From JADKAV01 sp963704075 (lineage in GTDB: Bacteria; Actinomycetota; Actinomycetes; S36-B12; UBA10799), in the NCBI GenBank assembly GCA_963704075.1, contig CAVPGV010000013.1, positions 47,006-111,005 of the forward strand: DNA of 64,000 nucleotides, read 5' to 3'. Below the pieces are notes generated by a model that made no database searches, was not told the DNA's origin, and saw only the letters and a list, made by a program, of their open reading frames with translations. Numbering within the stretch: position 1 is the first letter of the stretch; each line of letters starts with the position of its first letter. This document shows, piece after piece, positions 25,863 through 33,562 of the stretch. The translations under genes and the position numbers were made by a program.

Positions 25863-27032
25863 ATGCTCAGGTGGTTGACCGCAGGTGAATCGCACGGCCC
25901 TGCTCTGACTGCGGTGCTCGAGGGGATGCCCGCCGACGTCACAGTCACGACCGATGACGTCGCTGCGGCGCTCGCCCGTCGCCGACTCGGATACGGCCGT
26001 GGCGCTCGGCAGAAGTTCGAGGCCGACGCCGTGGAGCTTCTCGCCGGTGTCCGGCACGGACTCACGCAAGGCGGGCCCATCGCGATCCAGGTGGGTAACT
26101 CCGAATGGCCCAAATGGCAGCAGGTCATGGCCGCCGATCCCGTTGACGCCGAGGTGCTGGCCAAGCAGGCCCGTAACGCGCCGCTGACCCGGCCCCGGCC
26201 CGGTCACGCGGACCTCGTCGGTATGCAGAAGTACGGCTTCGACGACGCCCGGCCGGTTCTGGAGCGCGCCAGTGCCCGCGAGACAGCCGCGAGGGTCGCC
26301 CTTGGCGCTCTTGCCAAGGCCCTGCTCGACCAGGCGGCTGGAGTGAAGGTGTTCAGTCACGTCGTCCGGATCGGTTCCGTGGCCAGCGACGCCCCGCCGC
26401 CGTGCTCCGCGGACCTGGCCGCCATCGACGCGGATCCGGTGCGGTGCGCTGTGCCCGCGATCGGCGAGGCCATGGTCGCGGAGATCGACGCTGCCAAATC
26501 CGACGCGGACACTCTCGGTGGGGTCGTGGAGGTCATCGCGGAAGGTCTGCCGCCGGGGTTGGGTTCGTACGTGCACTCCGACCGGCGATTGGACGCCAGA
26601 CTCGCTGCTGCCCTCATGGGAATCCAGGCCATCAAGGGCGTGGAAGTCGGGGACGGATTCGCCCTCGCCGCCATGCGCGGGTCGAAGGCGCAGGACGAGA
26701 TCCTGCTCGTCGACGGCGAGATCACCCGGCCCACCGGGCACAGCGGAGGGACCGAAGGGGGCATGTCGACCGGCGAGCCCTTGCGTGTGCGTGCCGCCAT
26801 GAAACCCATCAGCACCGTGCCGCGGGCCCTTCGCACGGTGGACGTGGCCACCGGCGAGCCCGCGACCGCCATCAACCAGCGCTCGGATGCGTGCGCCGTT
26901 CCCGCCGCTGGCGTGATCGCGGAGGCGATGGTCGCGCTGGTCCTGGCCGACGCCCTACTGGAGAAGACGGGCGGCGACAGCCTCGGCGAAGTCCGGCGGA
27001 ATCTGACCGCCTACCTGGACACGCTGCGTTGA
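25863..27032 (+). CDS. aroC: Chorismate synthase
   Basis: 389 residues. ATG at 25863 gives the canonical 'MLRWLTAGESHGPAL' opening. Converts 5-enolpyruvylshikimate-3-phosphate to chorismate with reduced FMN. Signatures: 'GESHG' with the catalytic His, 'ARRRLGYGRGARQKFEAD', 'HSGGTEGGMSTGEP' and the C-terminal 'INQRSDACAVPAAGVI'. Only 22 bases separate it from the last pilus gene. Its stop overlaps the TTG of aroK (TTGA), giving aroC-aroK-aroB-aroQ coupling. Confidence 0.97.
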   Translation: MLRWLTAGESHGPALTAVLEGMPADVTVTTDDVAAALARRRLGYGRGARQKFEADAVELLAGVRHGLTQGGPIAIQVGNSEWPKWQQVMAADPVDAEVLAKQARNAPLTRPRPGHADLVGMQKYGFDDARPVLERASARETAARVALGALAKALLDQAAGVKVFSHVVRIGSVASDAPPPCSADLAAIDADPVRCAVPAIGEAMVAEIDAAKSDADTLGGVVEVIAEGLPPGLGSYVHSDRRLDARLAAALMGIQAIKGVEVGDGFALAAMRGSKAQDEILLVDGEITRPTGHSGGTEGGMSTGEPLRVRAAMKPISTVPRALRTVDVATGEPATAINQRSDACAVPAAGVIAEAMVALVLADALLEKTGGDSLGEVRRNLTAYLDTLR

Positions 27033-27533
27033 CCGCGCGGCTGGCCCTGATCGGGGCGCCGGGCGCGGGGAAGTCCACGGTCGCCGCGGATCTGGCCCGA
27101 TCGCTGGGGCTGTACCTGCGTGGACACCGATGAGCGCTACGTGGCCGAGCATGGCAGCACGGTGGCCGAAGCGGTGATCGACGATGAGGCCGGATTCCGC
27201 GAGATCGAGGAGCGCATCGTCCTTGACGCGCTGGGTGAGTCTGGTGCGGTAGTGGCCGTCGGCAGTGGTGCCCTCGCCTCGGAGAAGGTGCGTGATGCGC
27301 TGGCGACCGTCCGGGTGGTGTGGCTCGAGCTCGGACTGGTCGACGCGGCCCGGCGGACTGGTCTGTCCGGGGCCCGCCCCTTGTCGCTGGGCAACGTGCG
27401 GGGGCAGTTGCACGAGATGCTCAAACAACGTGCCGCGGTCTACGCATCCGTGGCCGACCACACCGTACACACCGATGGCCGCCAGCCCGCCGAGGTGGCC
27501 GACGAGATCGCTGATTGGGAGACGACGTCATGA
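27029..27533 (+). CDS. aroK: Shikimate kinase (one frameshift)
   Basis: About 167 residues when corrected. It begins with TTG at 27029, overlapping the aroC stop; 'LALIGAPGAGKSTVAADLARSLGL' is the P-loop. One extra C at about 27119 breaks the frame; removing it gives 'VDTDERYVAEHG', the D-T-D Mg/shikimate motif. Downstream in the second frame are 'EERIVLDAL', 'VVAVGSGAL' (shikimate-binding G-G/S-G) and the LID arginine 'ARRTGLSGARPL'. Phosphorylates shikimate with ATP. The enzyme is essential for aromatic synthesis, so an error in the sequence is likelier than a real mutation. Confidence 0.92.
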
Positions 27534-28609
27534 CCGAGACCATCATGGTGAAGGGCGCTGCGAGCTACCCGGTCGTGATCGGTCACGGGTTGTTCGAACA
27601 GGTGCTCTCGGCGCTGCCGGACGGGACAGCGCGCGTGGCGGTGATCCATCCCCGCGCCCTGCGGGCCACCGGGGAGCAGATGCGTGAGGACCTTTCGGGC
27701 CGCTACTCGGCGATCTCGATCGAGATCCCGGACGCCGAGGACGCCAAGAACGTCGAGGTGCTCAACTACTGCTGGTCGGTTCTGGGCGACAACGGTTTCA
27801 CCCGGTCGGATGCCATTGTGGCCGTCGGGGGAGGGACGACCACGGATCTGGCCGGATTCGTCGCCGCGACCTGGTTGCGCGGGGTCGCGATCGTGCAGGT
27901 GCCCACCACCCTGCTGGGGATGGTGGATGCGGCCGTCGGAGGCAAGACGGGCATCAACACGGCCGCCGGCAAGAACCTGGTCGGCGCCTTCCACGAACCC
28001 ACCGCGGTGATCTGCGACCTGCACACGCTGGCCGAACTCCCCAGGGCCGAGATCATGTCCGGCCTGGCCGAGGTGATCAAGTGCGGCTTCATCGCCGACC
28101 CGCGAATTCTGGAACTCGTCGAAGTGGACCCGTCAGCCGTTCTCGACCCGGCGTCCCCGGCGCTGCGGGAGACGATCAGCCGCGCCATCCAGGTCAAGGC
28201 GGATGTGGTCGCCGGGGACTTCAAGGAAGTAGTCGGCGTCCACCTGGGCCGGGAGGTCCTCAACTACGGGCACACCCTGGGCCACGCCATCGAACGCAAC
28301 GAACGGTACCGGTGGCGGCATGGCCCGGCCATCTCCGTCGGCATGGTGTACGTGGCCGAACTTGCCCGTCTGGCCGGACGGCTTAGCGACGAGGTCGTCG
28401 ATCGGCATCGGGACGTTCTGAGCTCGGTCGGACTGCCTGTCATCTACGACGGGCGCTTCCCAGCCCTGCTCGATGCCATGATGCGGGACAAGAAGACCCG
28501 CGGTGACACCCTGCGATTCGTCATACTGTCCGATGTGGCACATCCCGAGATGCTCATCGGTCCCGATCCCGCGCTGGTTGCTGCGGCGTACGCGCAGGTT
28601 CAGCCGTGA
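27530..28609 (+). CDS. aroB: 3-dehydroquinate synthase
   Basis: 359 residues, ATG overlapping the aroK stop by four bases. NAD- and zinc-dependent cyclisation of DAHP to 3-dehydroquinate. NAD loop 'AVGGGTTTDLAGFVAATWLRG', 'PTTLLGMVDAAVGGKTGIN', metal ligands in 'SGLAEVIKCG' (Glu), 'NYGHTLGHAIE' (His) and 'RHGPAISVGM' (His). Length and motifs are typical, with no frame changes. Confidence 0.97.
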   Translation: MTETIMVKGAASYPVVIGHGLFEQVLSALPDGTARVAVIHPRALRATGEQMREDLSGRYSAISIEIPDAEDAKNVEVLNYCWSVLGDNGFTRSDAIVAVGGGTTTDLAGFVAATWLRGVAIVQVPTTLLGMVDAAVGGKTGINTAAGKNLVGAFHEPTAVICDLHTLAELPRAEIMSGLAEVIKCGFIADPRILELVEVDPSAVLDPASPALRETISRAIQVKADVVAGDFKEVVGVHLGREVLNYGHTLGHAIERNERYRWRHGPAISVGMVYVAELARLAGRLSDEVVDRHRDVLSSVGLPVIYDGRFPALLDAMMRDKKTRGDTLRFVILSDVAHPEMLIGPDPALVAAAYAQVQP

Positions 28610-29037
28610 AGGTGCTGGTCCTCAACGGACCGAACCTGGCACGACTCGGGACCCGGGAACCCGATGTGTACGGATCCACCACGTGGGCGCAGGTTTGCGA
28701 CATGATCAGCGAGCATGCGGCCGGGCTGGGCATGCAGGCGGATATCCGCCAGACCGACAGCGAGGCCGAACTCATCGGCTGGCTGCACGAAGCGGCTGAC
28801 GAGCGGCTGCCCGTGATCCTCAACCCGGCTGCCTTCACGCATTACAGCTACGGGGTCCGCGACGCGGCCGCCCAGTTGAGTGCCCCGCTGATCGAGGTGC
28901 ATCTGTCGAACCCAGCGGCCCGCGAGGAATTCCGGCATACGTCGGTGATCTCCGCGGTGGCGACCGGTACGATCGCCGGATTCGGTGTCACCTCCTACCG
29001 GCTTGCTCTGGACGCACTGAAGGAGCGCGACACATGA
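28606..29037 (+). CDS. aroQ: Type II 3-dehydroquinate dehydratase
   Basis: 143 residues from a GTG overlapping aroB by four bases. Dodecameric class II enzyme: 'VLNGPNLARLGTREPDVYGSTT' (catalytic loop Arg/Tyr), 'IRQTDSEAELIGWLHEA', 'VILNPAAFTHYSYGVRDA' and 'LIEVHLSNPAAREEFRHTSVIS' with the catalytic His. The usual N-P-G-A-Y-T-H-T-S reads N-P-A-A-F-T-H-Y-S, an unusual but conservative set of changes. Dehydrates 3-dehydroquinate to 3-dehydroshikimate, feeding aroE. Confidence 0.95.
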   Translation: MKVLVLNGPNLARLGTREPDVYGSTTWAQVCDMISEHAAGLGMQADIRQTDSEAELIGWLHEAADERLPVILNPAAFTHYSYGVRDAAAQLSAPLIEVHLSNPAAREEFRHTSVISAVATGTIAGFGVTSYRLALDALKERDT

Positions 29038-30104
29038 CCGACGTCGGAGCCCGCCGCGACCGCCTGCGCGAACGGATGGCGGCGGCCGGCTGTGATGCCA
29101 TGCTGATCACCAATCTGCCGGACGTCCACTATCTGTGCGGGTTCTCCGGATCGAACGCCGGCCTGCTGGTGTGGGCCTCCGGCGAACTCCTGGCCACCGA
29201 CGGGCGATATGTCACGCAAGCGGCGCAGGAGTCACCAGGGGTTGAGTTGCTGGTGACCCGCCGCATCATCCCGGCTCTGCTGGAGGCCGCACCGGTCGGC
29301 GTAGTGGGTTTCGATCCCACCGCTGTAACTGTCGCCGCCGTGCGGTCCGCCGCCGCCGAGGTGCCAGGCGTGACCCTGGAACCGGCCGATGTCGATGTGT
29401 CCGGACTGCGTCAGGTCAAAGATGCCGAGGAGATCGCGGCGCTGGAGCAGGCGTGCCGGATCAGCACTGAGGCTCTATCCGAGTTGACCGCTGAGATCCG
29501 GGTCGGGATGAACGAACTGGAGATCGCCAGGCTTCTGGAACTGATCATGGGGCGCCATGGCGCAGCCGACCGCTCGTTCGACAGCATCGTGGCCACCGGC
29601 CCGCACAGCGCGATCCCGCATCATCAGCCCACGCTGCGCCCGATCGCCGCCGGTGATCTGCTCAAGATCGATTTCGGCGCCTTGTATGGCGGGTACCACG
29701 CGGACTGCACGCGAACGTTCATCGTGGCCGCGGATCCGCAGCCCTGGCAGGCCGAGATCCACGCCGTGGTCGCCAAGGCCCAGCAGACGGGCATCGACGC
29801 ATTGCGCCCGGGACTGACCGGTCAGCAGGCGGATGCCGCTGCCCGAGCCGTCATCGACGACGCGGGATTCGGGCAGTTCTACGGCCACGGTCTCGGTCAC
29901 GGCGTGGGGCTGGAGATCCATGAGGTGCCGTTCCTCGGTCCAACGTCCACGCATACAGTGGAAGCGGGTGTTCCACTGACGGTGGAACCCGGGATCTACC
30001 TGCCCGACCGGGGCGGGGTGCGCATCGAGGACACACTGTTGGTGCTCGAGGACGGCGCGCGGATCCTGACGGATTTCCCTCGCGACCTCGCGAGGGTCGG
30101 ATAG
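29034..30104 (+). CDS. pepP: Xaa-Pro aminopeptidase family protein (M24B)
   Basis: 356 residues, ATG overlapping the aroQ stop by four bases. N-terminal creatinase-like domain (about 1-130, 'LITNLPDVHYLCGFSGSNAGLLV'), then the pita-bread metallopeptidase domain. Metal ligands are visible: 'KIDFGALYGGYHADCTRTF' (two Asp), 'GHGLGHGVGLEIHE' (His), 'VEPGIYLP' (Glu) and 'VRIEDTLLV' (Glu). Removes N-terminal residues preceding proline. A peptidase of this family between aroQ and efp is the standard arrangement in Actinobacteria and Firmicutes. Confidence 0.92.
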   Translation: MTDVGARRDRLRERMAAAGCDAMLITNLPDVHYLCGFSGSNAGLLVWASGELLATDGRYVTQAAQESPGVELLVTRRIIPALLEAAPVGVVGFDPTAVTVAAVRSAAAEVPGVTLEPADVDVSGLRQVKDAEEIAALEQACRISTEALSELTAEIRVGMNELEIARLLELIMGRHGAADRSFDSIVATGPHSAIPHHQPTLRPIAAGDLLKIDFGALYGGYHADCTRTFIVAADPQPWQAEIHAVVAKAQQTGIDALRPGLTGQQADAAARAVIDDAGFGQFYGHGLGHGVGLEIHEVPFLGPTSTHTVEAGVPLTVEPGIYLPDRGGVRIEDTLLVLEDGARILTDFPRDLARVG

Positions 30105-30118
30105 GTGGGAAGACACAC

Positions 30119-30682
30119 GTGGCGACGACCAACGACCTCAAGAACGGCTTGGTTCTGAATCTGGACGGACAACTGTGGTCCGTCGTGGAGTTCCAGCACG
30201 TGAAGCCCGGCAAGGGCGGAGCGTTCGTTCGCACCAAGTTGAAGAACGTGCTGTCCGGCAAGGTGGTGGACAAGACGTTCAACGCGGGCGTGAAGGTCGA
30301 AACGGCCAACGTCGACAAGCGCGCCATGAGTTACCTGTACTCCGACGGCGACGACTACATCTTCATGGACGCCACCACGTACGACCAGATCCCGGTCTCC
30401 GCCGCGACGGTGGGTGACGCGGTGAAGTATCTACTGGAGAACCAGGAGGCGATCGTCGCGCTGCACGATGGGACGCCCCTGTACGTCGACTTGCCCGCGA
30501 GTGTCGAGTTGGTGATCGAGTACACCGAGCCCGGGCTGCAAGGCGACAGGTCGACCGGTGGCACGAAGCCGGCCCGTCTTGAGACGGGCGCCGAGGTGGC
30601 GGTCCCGTTGTTCCTCGAGAACGGCGAGAAGATCAAGGTCGACACCCGAGACGGTTCCTATCTGGGCCGTGTGACCTCTTAG
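30119..30682 (+). CDS. efp: Translation elongation factor P
   Basis: 187 residues from a GTG at 30119. Three beta-barrel domains; domain I has the loop 'VKPGKGGAFVRTKLKNV', whose Lys is the position that is modified in some bacteria, and the C-terminal OB domain ends 'VDTRDGSYLGRVTS'. EF-P relieves ribosomes stalled at polyproline. Several proteins in this window contain proline runs (for example the tail of the Roadblock protein), so it would be relevant to their synthesis. Stop overlaps the nusB start by one base. Confidence 0.97.
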   Translation: MATTNDLKNGLVLNLDGQLWSVVEFQHVKPGKGGAFVRTKLKNVLSGKVVDKTFNAGVKVETANVDKRAMSYLYSDGDDYIFMDATTYDQIPVSAATVGDAVKYLLENQEAIVALHDGTPLYVDLPASVELVIEYTEPGLQGDRSTGGTKPARLETGAEVAVPLFLENGEKIKVDTRDGSYLGRVTS

Positions 30683-31089
30683 TGTCCGCACGAACCAAGG
30701 CCCGCCGCCGCGCGGTCGAGGTCCTCTACGAGAGCGACCTGCGGCAGGTATCTGTGGACGACGCGATGGATTCACTGTCGTCGCGACTGCAGGCGGTCAA
30801 CCCCTACACGGAGGTCCTCGTGCGCGGCGTGCAGGCACATGCCGAACAGATCGACGAGACCCTGTCGACCTATGCCCAGGGCTGGACTCTGGACCGGATG
30901 CCTGCCGTTGACCGCGCCATTCTGCGGGTGGGGGCATGGGAGCTGCTGTGGGGGGATGTGCCCGAAGCCGTCGCTCTGTCCGAGGCCGTCGTGTTGGCCA
31001 ACGAACTGTCCACCGACGACTCCGGCAAGTACATCAACGGGGTGCTGGCGCGGGTACGCGACGTGAAGCCGCGGATGGTCCTGGAGTAG
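30682..31089 (+). CDS. nusB: Transcription antitermination protein NusB
   Basis: 135 residues from a GTG that overlaps the efp stop. All-helical fold: 'ARTKARRRAVEVLYESDLRQ', 'VRGVQAHAEQIDETLSTYAQGWTLDRMPAVDRAILRVGAWELLWGDVPEAVALSEAVVLANEL' and 'KYINGVLARV' are signature elements. With S10/NusE it binds boxA of rRNA transcripts. It ends the shikimate-efp operon; a tRNA gene converges on it 25 bases later. Confidence 0.96.
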   Translation: MSARTKARRRAVEVLYESDLRQVSVDDAMDSLSSRLQAVNPYTEVLVRGVQAHAEQIDETLSTYAQGWTLDRMPAVDRAILRVGAWELLWGDVPEAVALSEAVVLANELSTDDSGKYINGVLARVRDVKPRMVLE

Positions 31090-31114
31090 GGCGCCGCTGC
31101 AAGTCCGGCACCCG

Positions 31115-31191
31115 TGGTGCCCTCGGTGGGATTCGAACCCACACTGCCAGGATTTTGAGGCCTGTGACTCTGCCGGTTGGTCTACGAGGGC
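31115..31191 (-). tRNA. tRNA with CAA anticodon (Leu-type) but a short variable arm
   Basis: Cloverleaf read on the minus strand: acceptor GCCCTCG/CGAGGGC (seven perfect pairs), D arm with GAC/GTC pairing, anticodon arm CAGGC-CTCAAAA-TCCTG (four pairs plus a C-T mismatch next to the loop), five-base variable region GCAGT, T arm GTGGG-TTCGAAT-CCCAC (five perfect pairs), discriminator A and encoded CCA. T33 precedes C34-A35-A36, which reads the Leu codon UUG, and A73 also suits leucine. Leucine tRNAs normally have a long variable arm, which is missing here. The weak D stem and anticodon stem add to the oddity. Confidence 0.85.
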
Positions 31192-31261
31192 GTGCGCTCA
31201 CCATGGTAGCGAGGCCTCGTAGGCTGATCGACGACGGACGCGACCAGAAGGGCGGCGAACA

Positions 31262-31864
31262 TTGGGTGACGCACTGACGGTTCTGGTCGCCGAGGACGAA
31301 GCGTTGATCCGTATGGATCTGGTGGAGACCCTCAGGGAACTGGGTTTTGACGTTGTGGGCGCAGTGGGCGACGGGAGGTCCGCGGTCGAAACGGCTGCGA
31401 GCACCCGGCCGCAACTTGCCCTGCTGGACATCAAGATGCCCGACATGGACGGCCTGGCCGCGGCCTCTGAGATCATCGGGCTCAAGTCCACCGCCGTGGT
31501 GATGCTGACCGCCTTCAGCCAGCCCGAACTGATCCAGCGGGCGGTGGCCGCCGGTGCCATGGGGTATCTGGTCAAGCCGTTCAAGCCCGAGGAGTTGCGT
31601 GCCGCGCTCACCGTTGCCTGGCAGCGTTACAGCCAACTGCTCGACGAGCAGCAGCGCTCGCGGGACCTGGAGCAGAGCCTGGCCGACCGCAAGACGATCG
31701 AGCGGGCCAGGGGACTAGTGCAGCAGCGTTTGTCCATCCCCGAGCAGGACGCCTACACGTGGCTGCGCAGGGCAGCGATGGATCAGCGGTTGAGCCTGGT
31801 GGAGGTGGCCCGGCGCACTCTGCAGGCGGCTACGGACGACACCGGCGCGGATTCCGCTACCTGA
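31262..31864 (+). CDS. pdtaR: Response regulator with C-terminal ANTAR RNA-binding domain (PdtaR-like)
   Basis: 200 residues from a TTG at 31262; no in-frame ATG or GTG fits. Receiver domain 1-120 with acidic pocket 'AEDEALI', phospho-acceptor Asp in 'LALLDIKMP', Thr in 'VVMLTAFSQ' and Lys in 'LVKPFKPEEL'. A linker helix leads to ANTAR (about 138-190): 'LADRKTIERARGLVQQRLSIPEQDAYTWLRRAAMDQRLSLVEVA'. ANTAR proteins bind paired stem-loops in mRNA leaders and stop termination. The partner kinase PdtaS is not in the window. Same strand and just upstream of livK. Confidence 0.92.
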   Translation: MGDALTVLVAEDEALIRMDLVETLRELGFDVVGAVGDGRSAVETAASTRPQLALLDIKMPDMDGLAAASEIIGLKSTAVVMLTAFSQPELIQRAVAAGAMGYLVKPFKPEELRAALTVAWQRYSQLLDEQQRSRDLEQSLADRKTIERARGLVQQRLSIPEQDAYTWLRRAAMDQRLSLVEVARRTLQAATDDTGADSAT

Positions 31865-31904
31865 AGTCCGTATCTCGGATCTGCAACACATGGGCGGGCC
31901 TTGC

Positions 31905-31932
31905 TTGTACCGTGTCGTTTTGTCCGTAAGGT
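31905..31932 (+). promoter_or_regulatory. Candidate sigma-A-type promoter of livK
   Basis: TTGTAC (31905-31910), 16-base spacer, TAAGGT (31927-31932), matching the TTGACA / TANNNT pattern. It lies 56 bases before the livK ATG. The leader then contains an 8-bp stem (t-cgacgcg, loop gcagt, cgcgtcg-a, 31942-31962) followed by 'AAAGGGG' as ribosome-binding site. Motif-level evidence only. Confidence 0.4.
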
Positions 31933-31987
31933 GTACACAATTCGACGCGGCAGTCGCGTCGAGGTTACTTGAGACAAAGGGGTACAG

Positions 31988-33274
31988 ATGTCCCGACCGA
32001 TTATTCTGCGGTCGCTCGTGGTGGTGGGTGTCGCGAGTCTCGCGTTGGCTGGTTGTTCCAGCGACGACGGCTCCGGCGATTCCACCTCGAGCCCGACGGC
32101 GGAGTCCACTGCAGCCCAGGGTGATGGCACCTTGAAGATCGGCACGTTGCTGCCGCAGACGGGTTCGCTGGCCTTCCTCGGACCGCCCGAGTTCGCTGGC
32201 GTCGATCTGGCCGCCCAGGAGATCAACGAGGCGGGCGGCGTGAACGGCGCTGATGTCGAGACCATCGTGGGTGACTCCGGTGACACCTCGACGAACATCG
32301 CGTCCCAGACCGTCGACCGTCAGCTGTCGCAGGACGTTGACGCGATCATCGGTGCTGCCTCCAGTGCGGTGTCGTTGACGGTGATCGACAAGATCACCAG
32401 TGCCGGTGTCCAGCAGGTCTCCCCAGCGAACACCTCGCCGGAGTTCTCGACCTACCCGGACAAGGGGCTCTATGCGCGCACCGCACCCCCGGACACGTTC
32501 CAGGGCCAGGTGCTCGGTGACCTGATCGCCGGCGACGGGAACAACTCACTGGCCATCCTCGCGCTCGACGACGCCTACGGCACCGGCCTGGCGGACAACG
32601 TCGAGAAGGCCTACACGGCCGCAGGTGGCACCGTCGCGTCCAAGCAGATCTACGACCCCAAGGCCCCGTCGTTCGAGGCCGAGGTGTCCGAGGCGAAGGC
32701 GTCGAACCCCGAGGCCATCACGCTGATCGGCTTCGACGAGTCCAGCAAGATCGTCCAGGAGATGATCAAGCAGGGTGTCGGGCCGGAGGACGTCCCGCTC
32801 TACCTGGTGGACGGCAACCTGTCGAACACGCTGTTCAAGGACCTCCCGAAGGGCTCGATGGAGGGCACTCAGGGAACCCTGCCGGGCGCTGAGGCCAGCC
32901 CCGAGTTCCGTCAGGCGCTGCTCGACGTGGACCCGCAGCTGAAGGACTTCTCCTACGCTCCGGAGGCCTACGACGCGACGATCATCATCGCGCTGGCGGC
33001 CCAGGCTGCAGGTAACGACAGCGGGCAGGCGATCGGTGACACGCTCAAGCAGGTCACTGCCGACGGTGAGAAGTGCACCACCTACGCCGACTGCCTGACT
33101 CTGCTGGAAGAGGGCAAGGACATCGACTACGACGGTCAGTCGGGTCCGATCGACCTGAACGATGTGGGTGACCCGAGCAAGGCGATCATGGGCATCTACA
33201 CCTACGGTCCGGACAACACCTACACCCGTACTGGTTCCCAGGAGGGTGACGTGCCGGAGCCCGAGCAGGGCTGA
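31988..33274 (+). CDS. livK: Branched-chain amino acid ABC transporter substrate-binding lipoprotein
   Basis: 428 residues. Signal peptide with lipobox 'LALAGC' (Cys23 becomes the lipidated N-terminus), then a Ser/Thr/Gly-rich tether and a Venus-flytrap periplasmic-binding domain: 'LKIGTLLPQTGSLAFLGPPEFAGVDLAAQEINEAGGVNG' and 'IIGAASSAVSLTVIDKITSAGVQQVSPANTSPEFS' are LivK hallmarks. It captures branched-chain amino acids or related ligands on the outer face. The permeases and ATPases (livH-M-G-F) are encoded on the opposite strand 1.3 kb away, an unusual split with the AbiEi-like gene in between. Confidence 0.93.
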   Translation: MSRPIILRSLVVVGVASLALAGCSSDDGSGDSTSSPTAESTAAQGDGTLKIGTLLPQTGSLAFLGPPEFAGVDLAAQEINEAGGVNGADVETIVGDSGDTSTNIASQTVDRQLSQDVDAIIGAASSAVSLTVIDKITSAGVQQVSPANTSPEFSTYPDKGLYARTAPPDTFQGQVLGDLIAGDGNNSLAILALDDAYGTGLADNVEKAYTAAGGTVASKQIYDPKAPSFEAEVSEAKASNPEAITLIGFDESSKIVQEMIKQGVGPEDVPLYLVDGNLSNTLFKDLPKGSMEGTQGTLPGAEASPEFRQALLDVDPQLKDFSYAPEAYDATIIIALAAQAAGNDSGQAIGDTLKQVTADGEKCTTYADCLTLLEEGKDIDYDGQSGPIDLNDVGDPSKAIMGIYTYGPDNTYTRTGSQEGDVPEPEQG

Positions 33275-33294
33275 GGCTCTTCGTAACACACCTG

Positions 33295-33330
33295 AGGTGC
33301 CCGCTCCCGATTCGTCGGGGGCGGGCACCT
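33295..33330 (+). terminator. Intrinsic terminator after livK
   Basis: Sixteen-base arms (aggtgcccgctcccga / tcgggggcgggcacct, one G-U pair) around a TTCG tetraloop, beginning 20 bases after the livK stop, followed by TTGGTGTTTG. The stable TTCG-capped GC stem is typical of actinobacterial terminators. Confidence 0.85.
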
Positions 33331-33389
33331 TGGTGTTTGTGGCACGGCTCGCGGCCCATCGCGGAGCCTCGTTCCGTCGCCCCATTCGC

Positions 33390-33456
33390 GAAATAGCCCG
33401 TTGGTTGCCGAATCGCCTCGAACTTGGAGGCTATTGGGCAACCAACGGGCCATTTC
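33390..33456. repeat. Palindromic repeat upstream of the AbiEi-like gene
   Basis: Outer arms gaaatagcccgttggttgcc (33390-33409) and ggcaaccaacgggccatttc (33437-33456) are complementary except for one position; an inner stem GCCTC/GAGGC lies in the loop. The 50 bases 33394-33443 recur in direct orientation at 34477-34526 on the other side of the gene, with about 40 of 50 positions identical including the first 16. Confidence 0.85.
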
Positions 33457-33466
33457 ACATTTGCAG

Positions 33467-33520
33467 CAGGCCCTTTCCACAGGAGCGGTGGTGCGAACAG
33501 GCCCCTTTCCACAGGAGCGG
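33467..33520. repeat. Two direct copies of a 22-23 base motif
   Basis: caggccctttccacaggagcgg at 33467-33488 and the same with one extra C at 33498-33520, nine bases apart. They lie between the upstream palindrome and the start of the AbiEi-like gene and could be operator sites or a short duplication. No palindromic core. Confidence 0.7.
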
Positions 33521-33562
33521 GAGGTTTCGTCAGGTCCGGGGATTTCGAGCCATAGTGGGTTG

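Noticed and set aside
31942..31962. Stem-loop in the livK leader as an ANTAR target
   Set aside because: Known ANTAR targets have two adjacent stems with six-base loops with fixed A and G; here I see one stem with a five-base loop.
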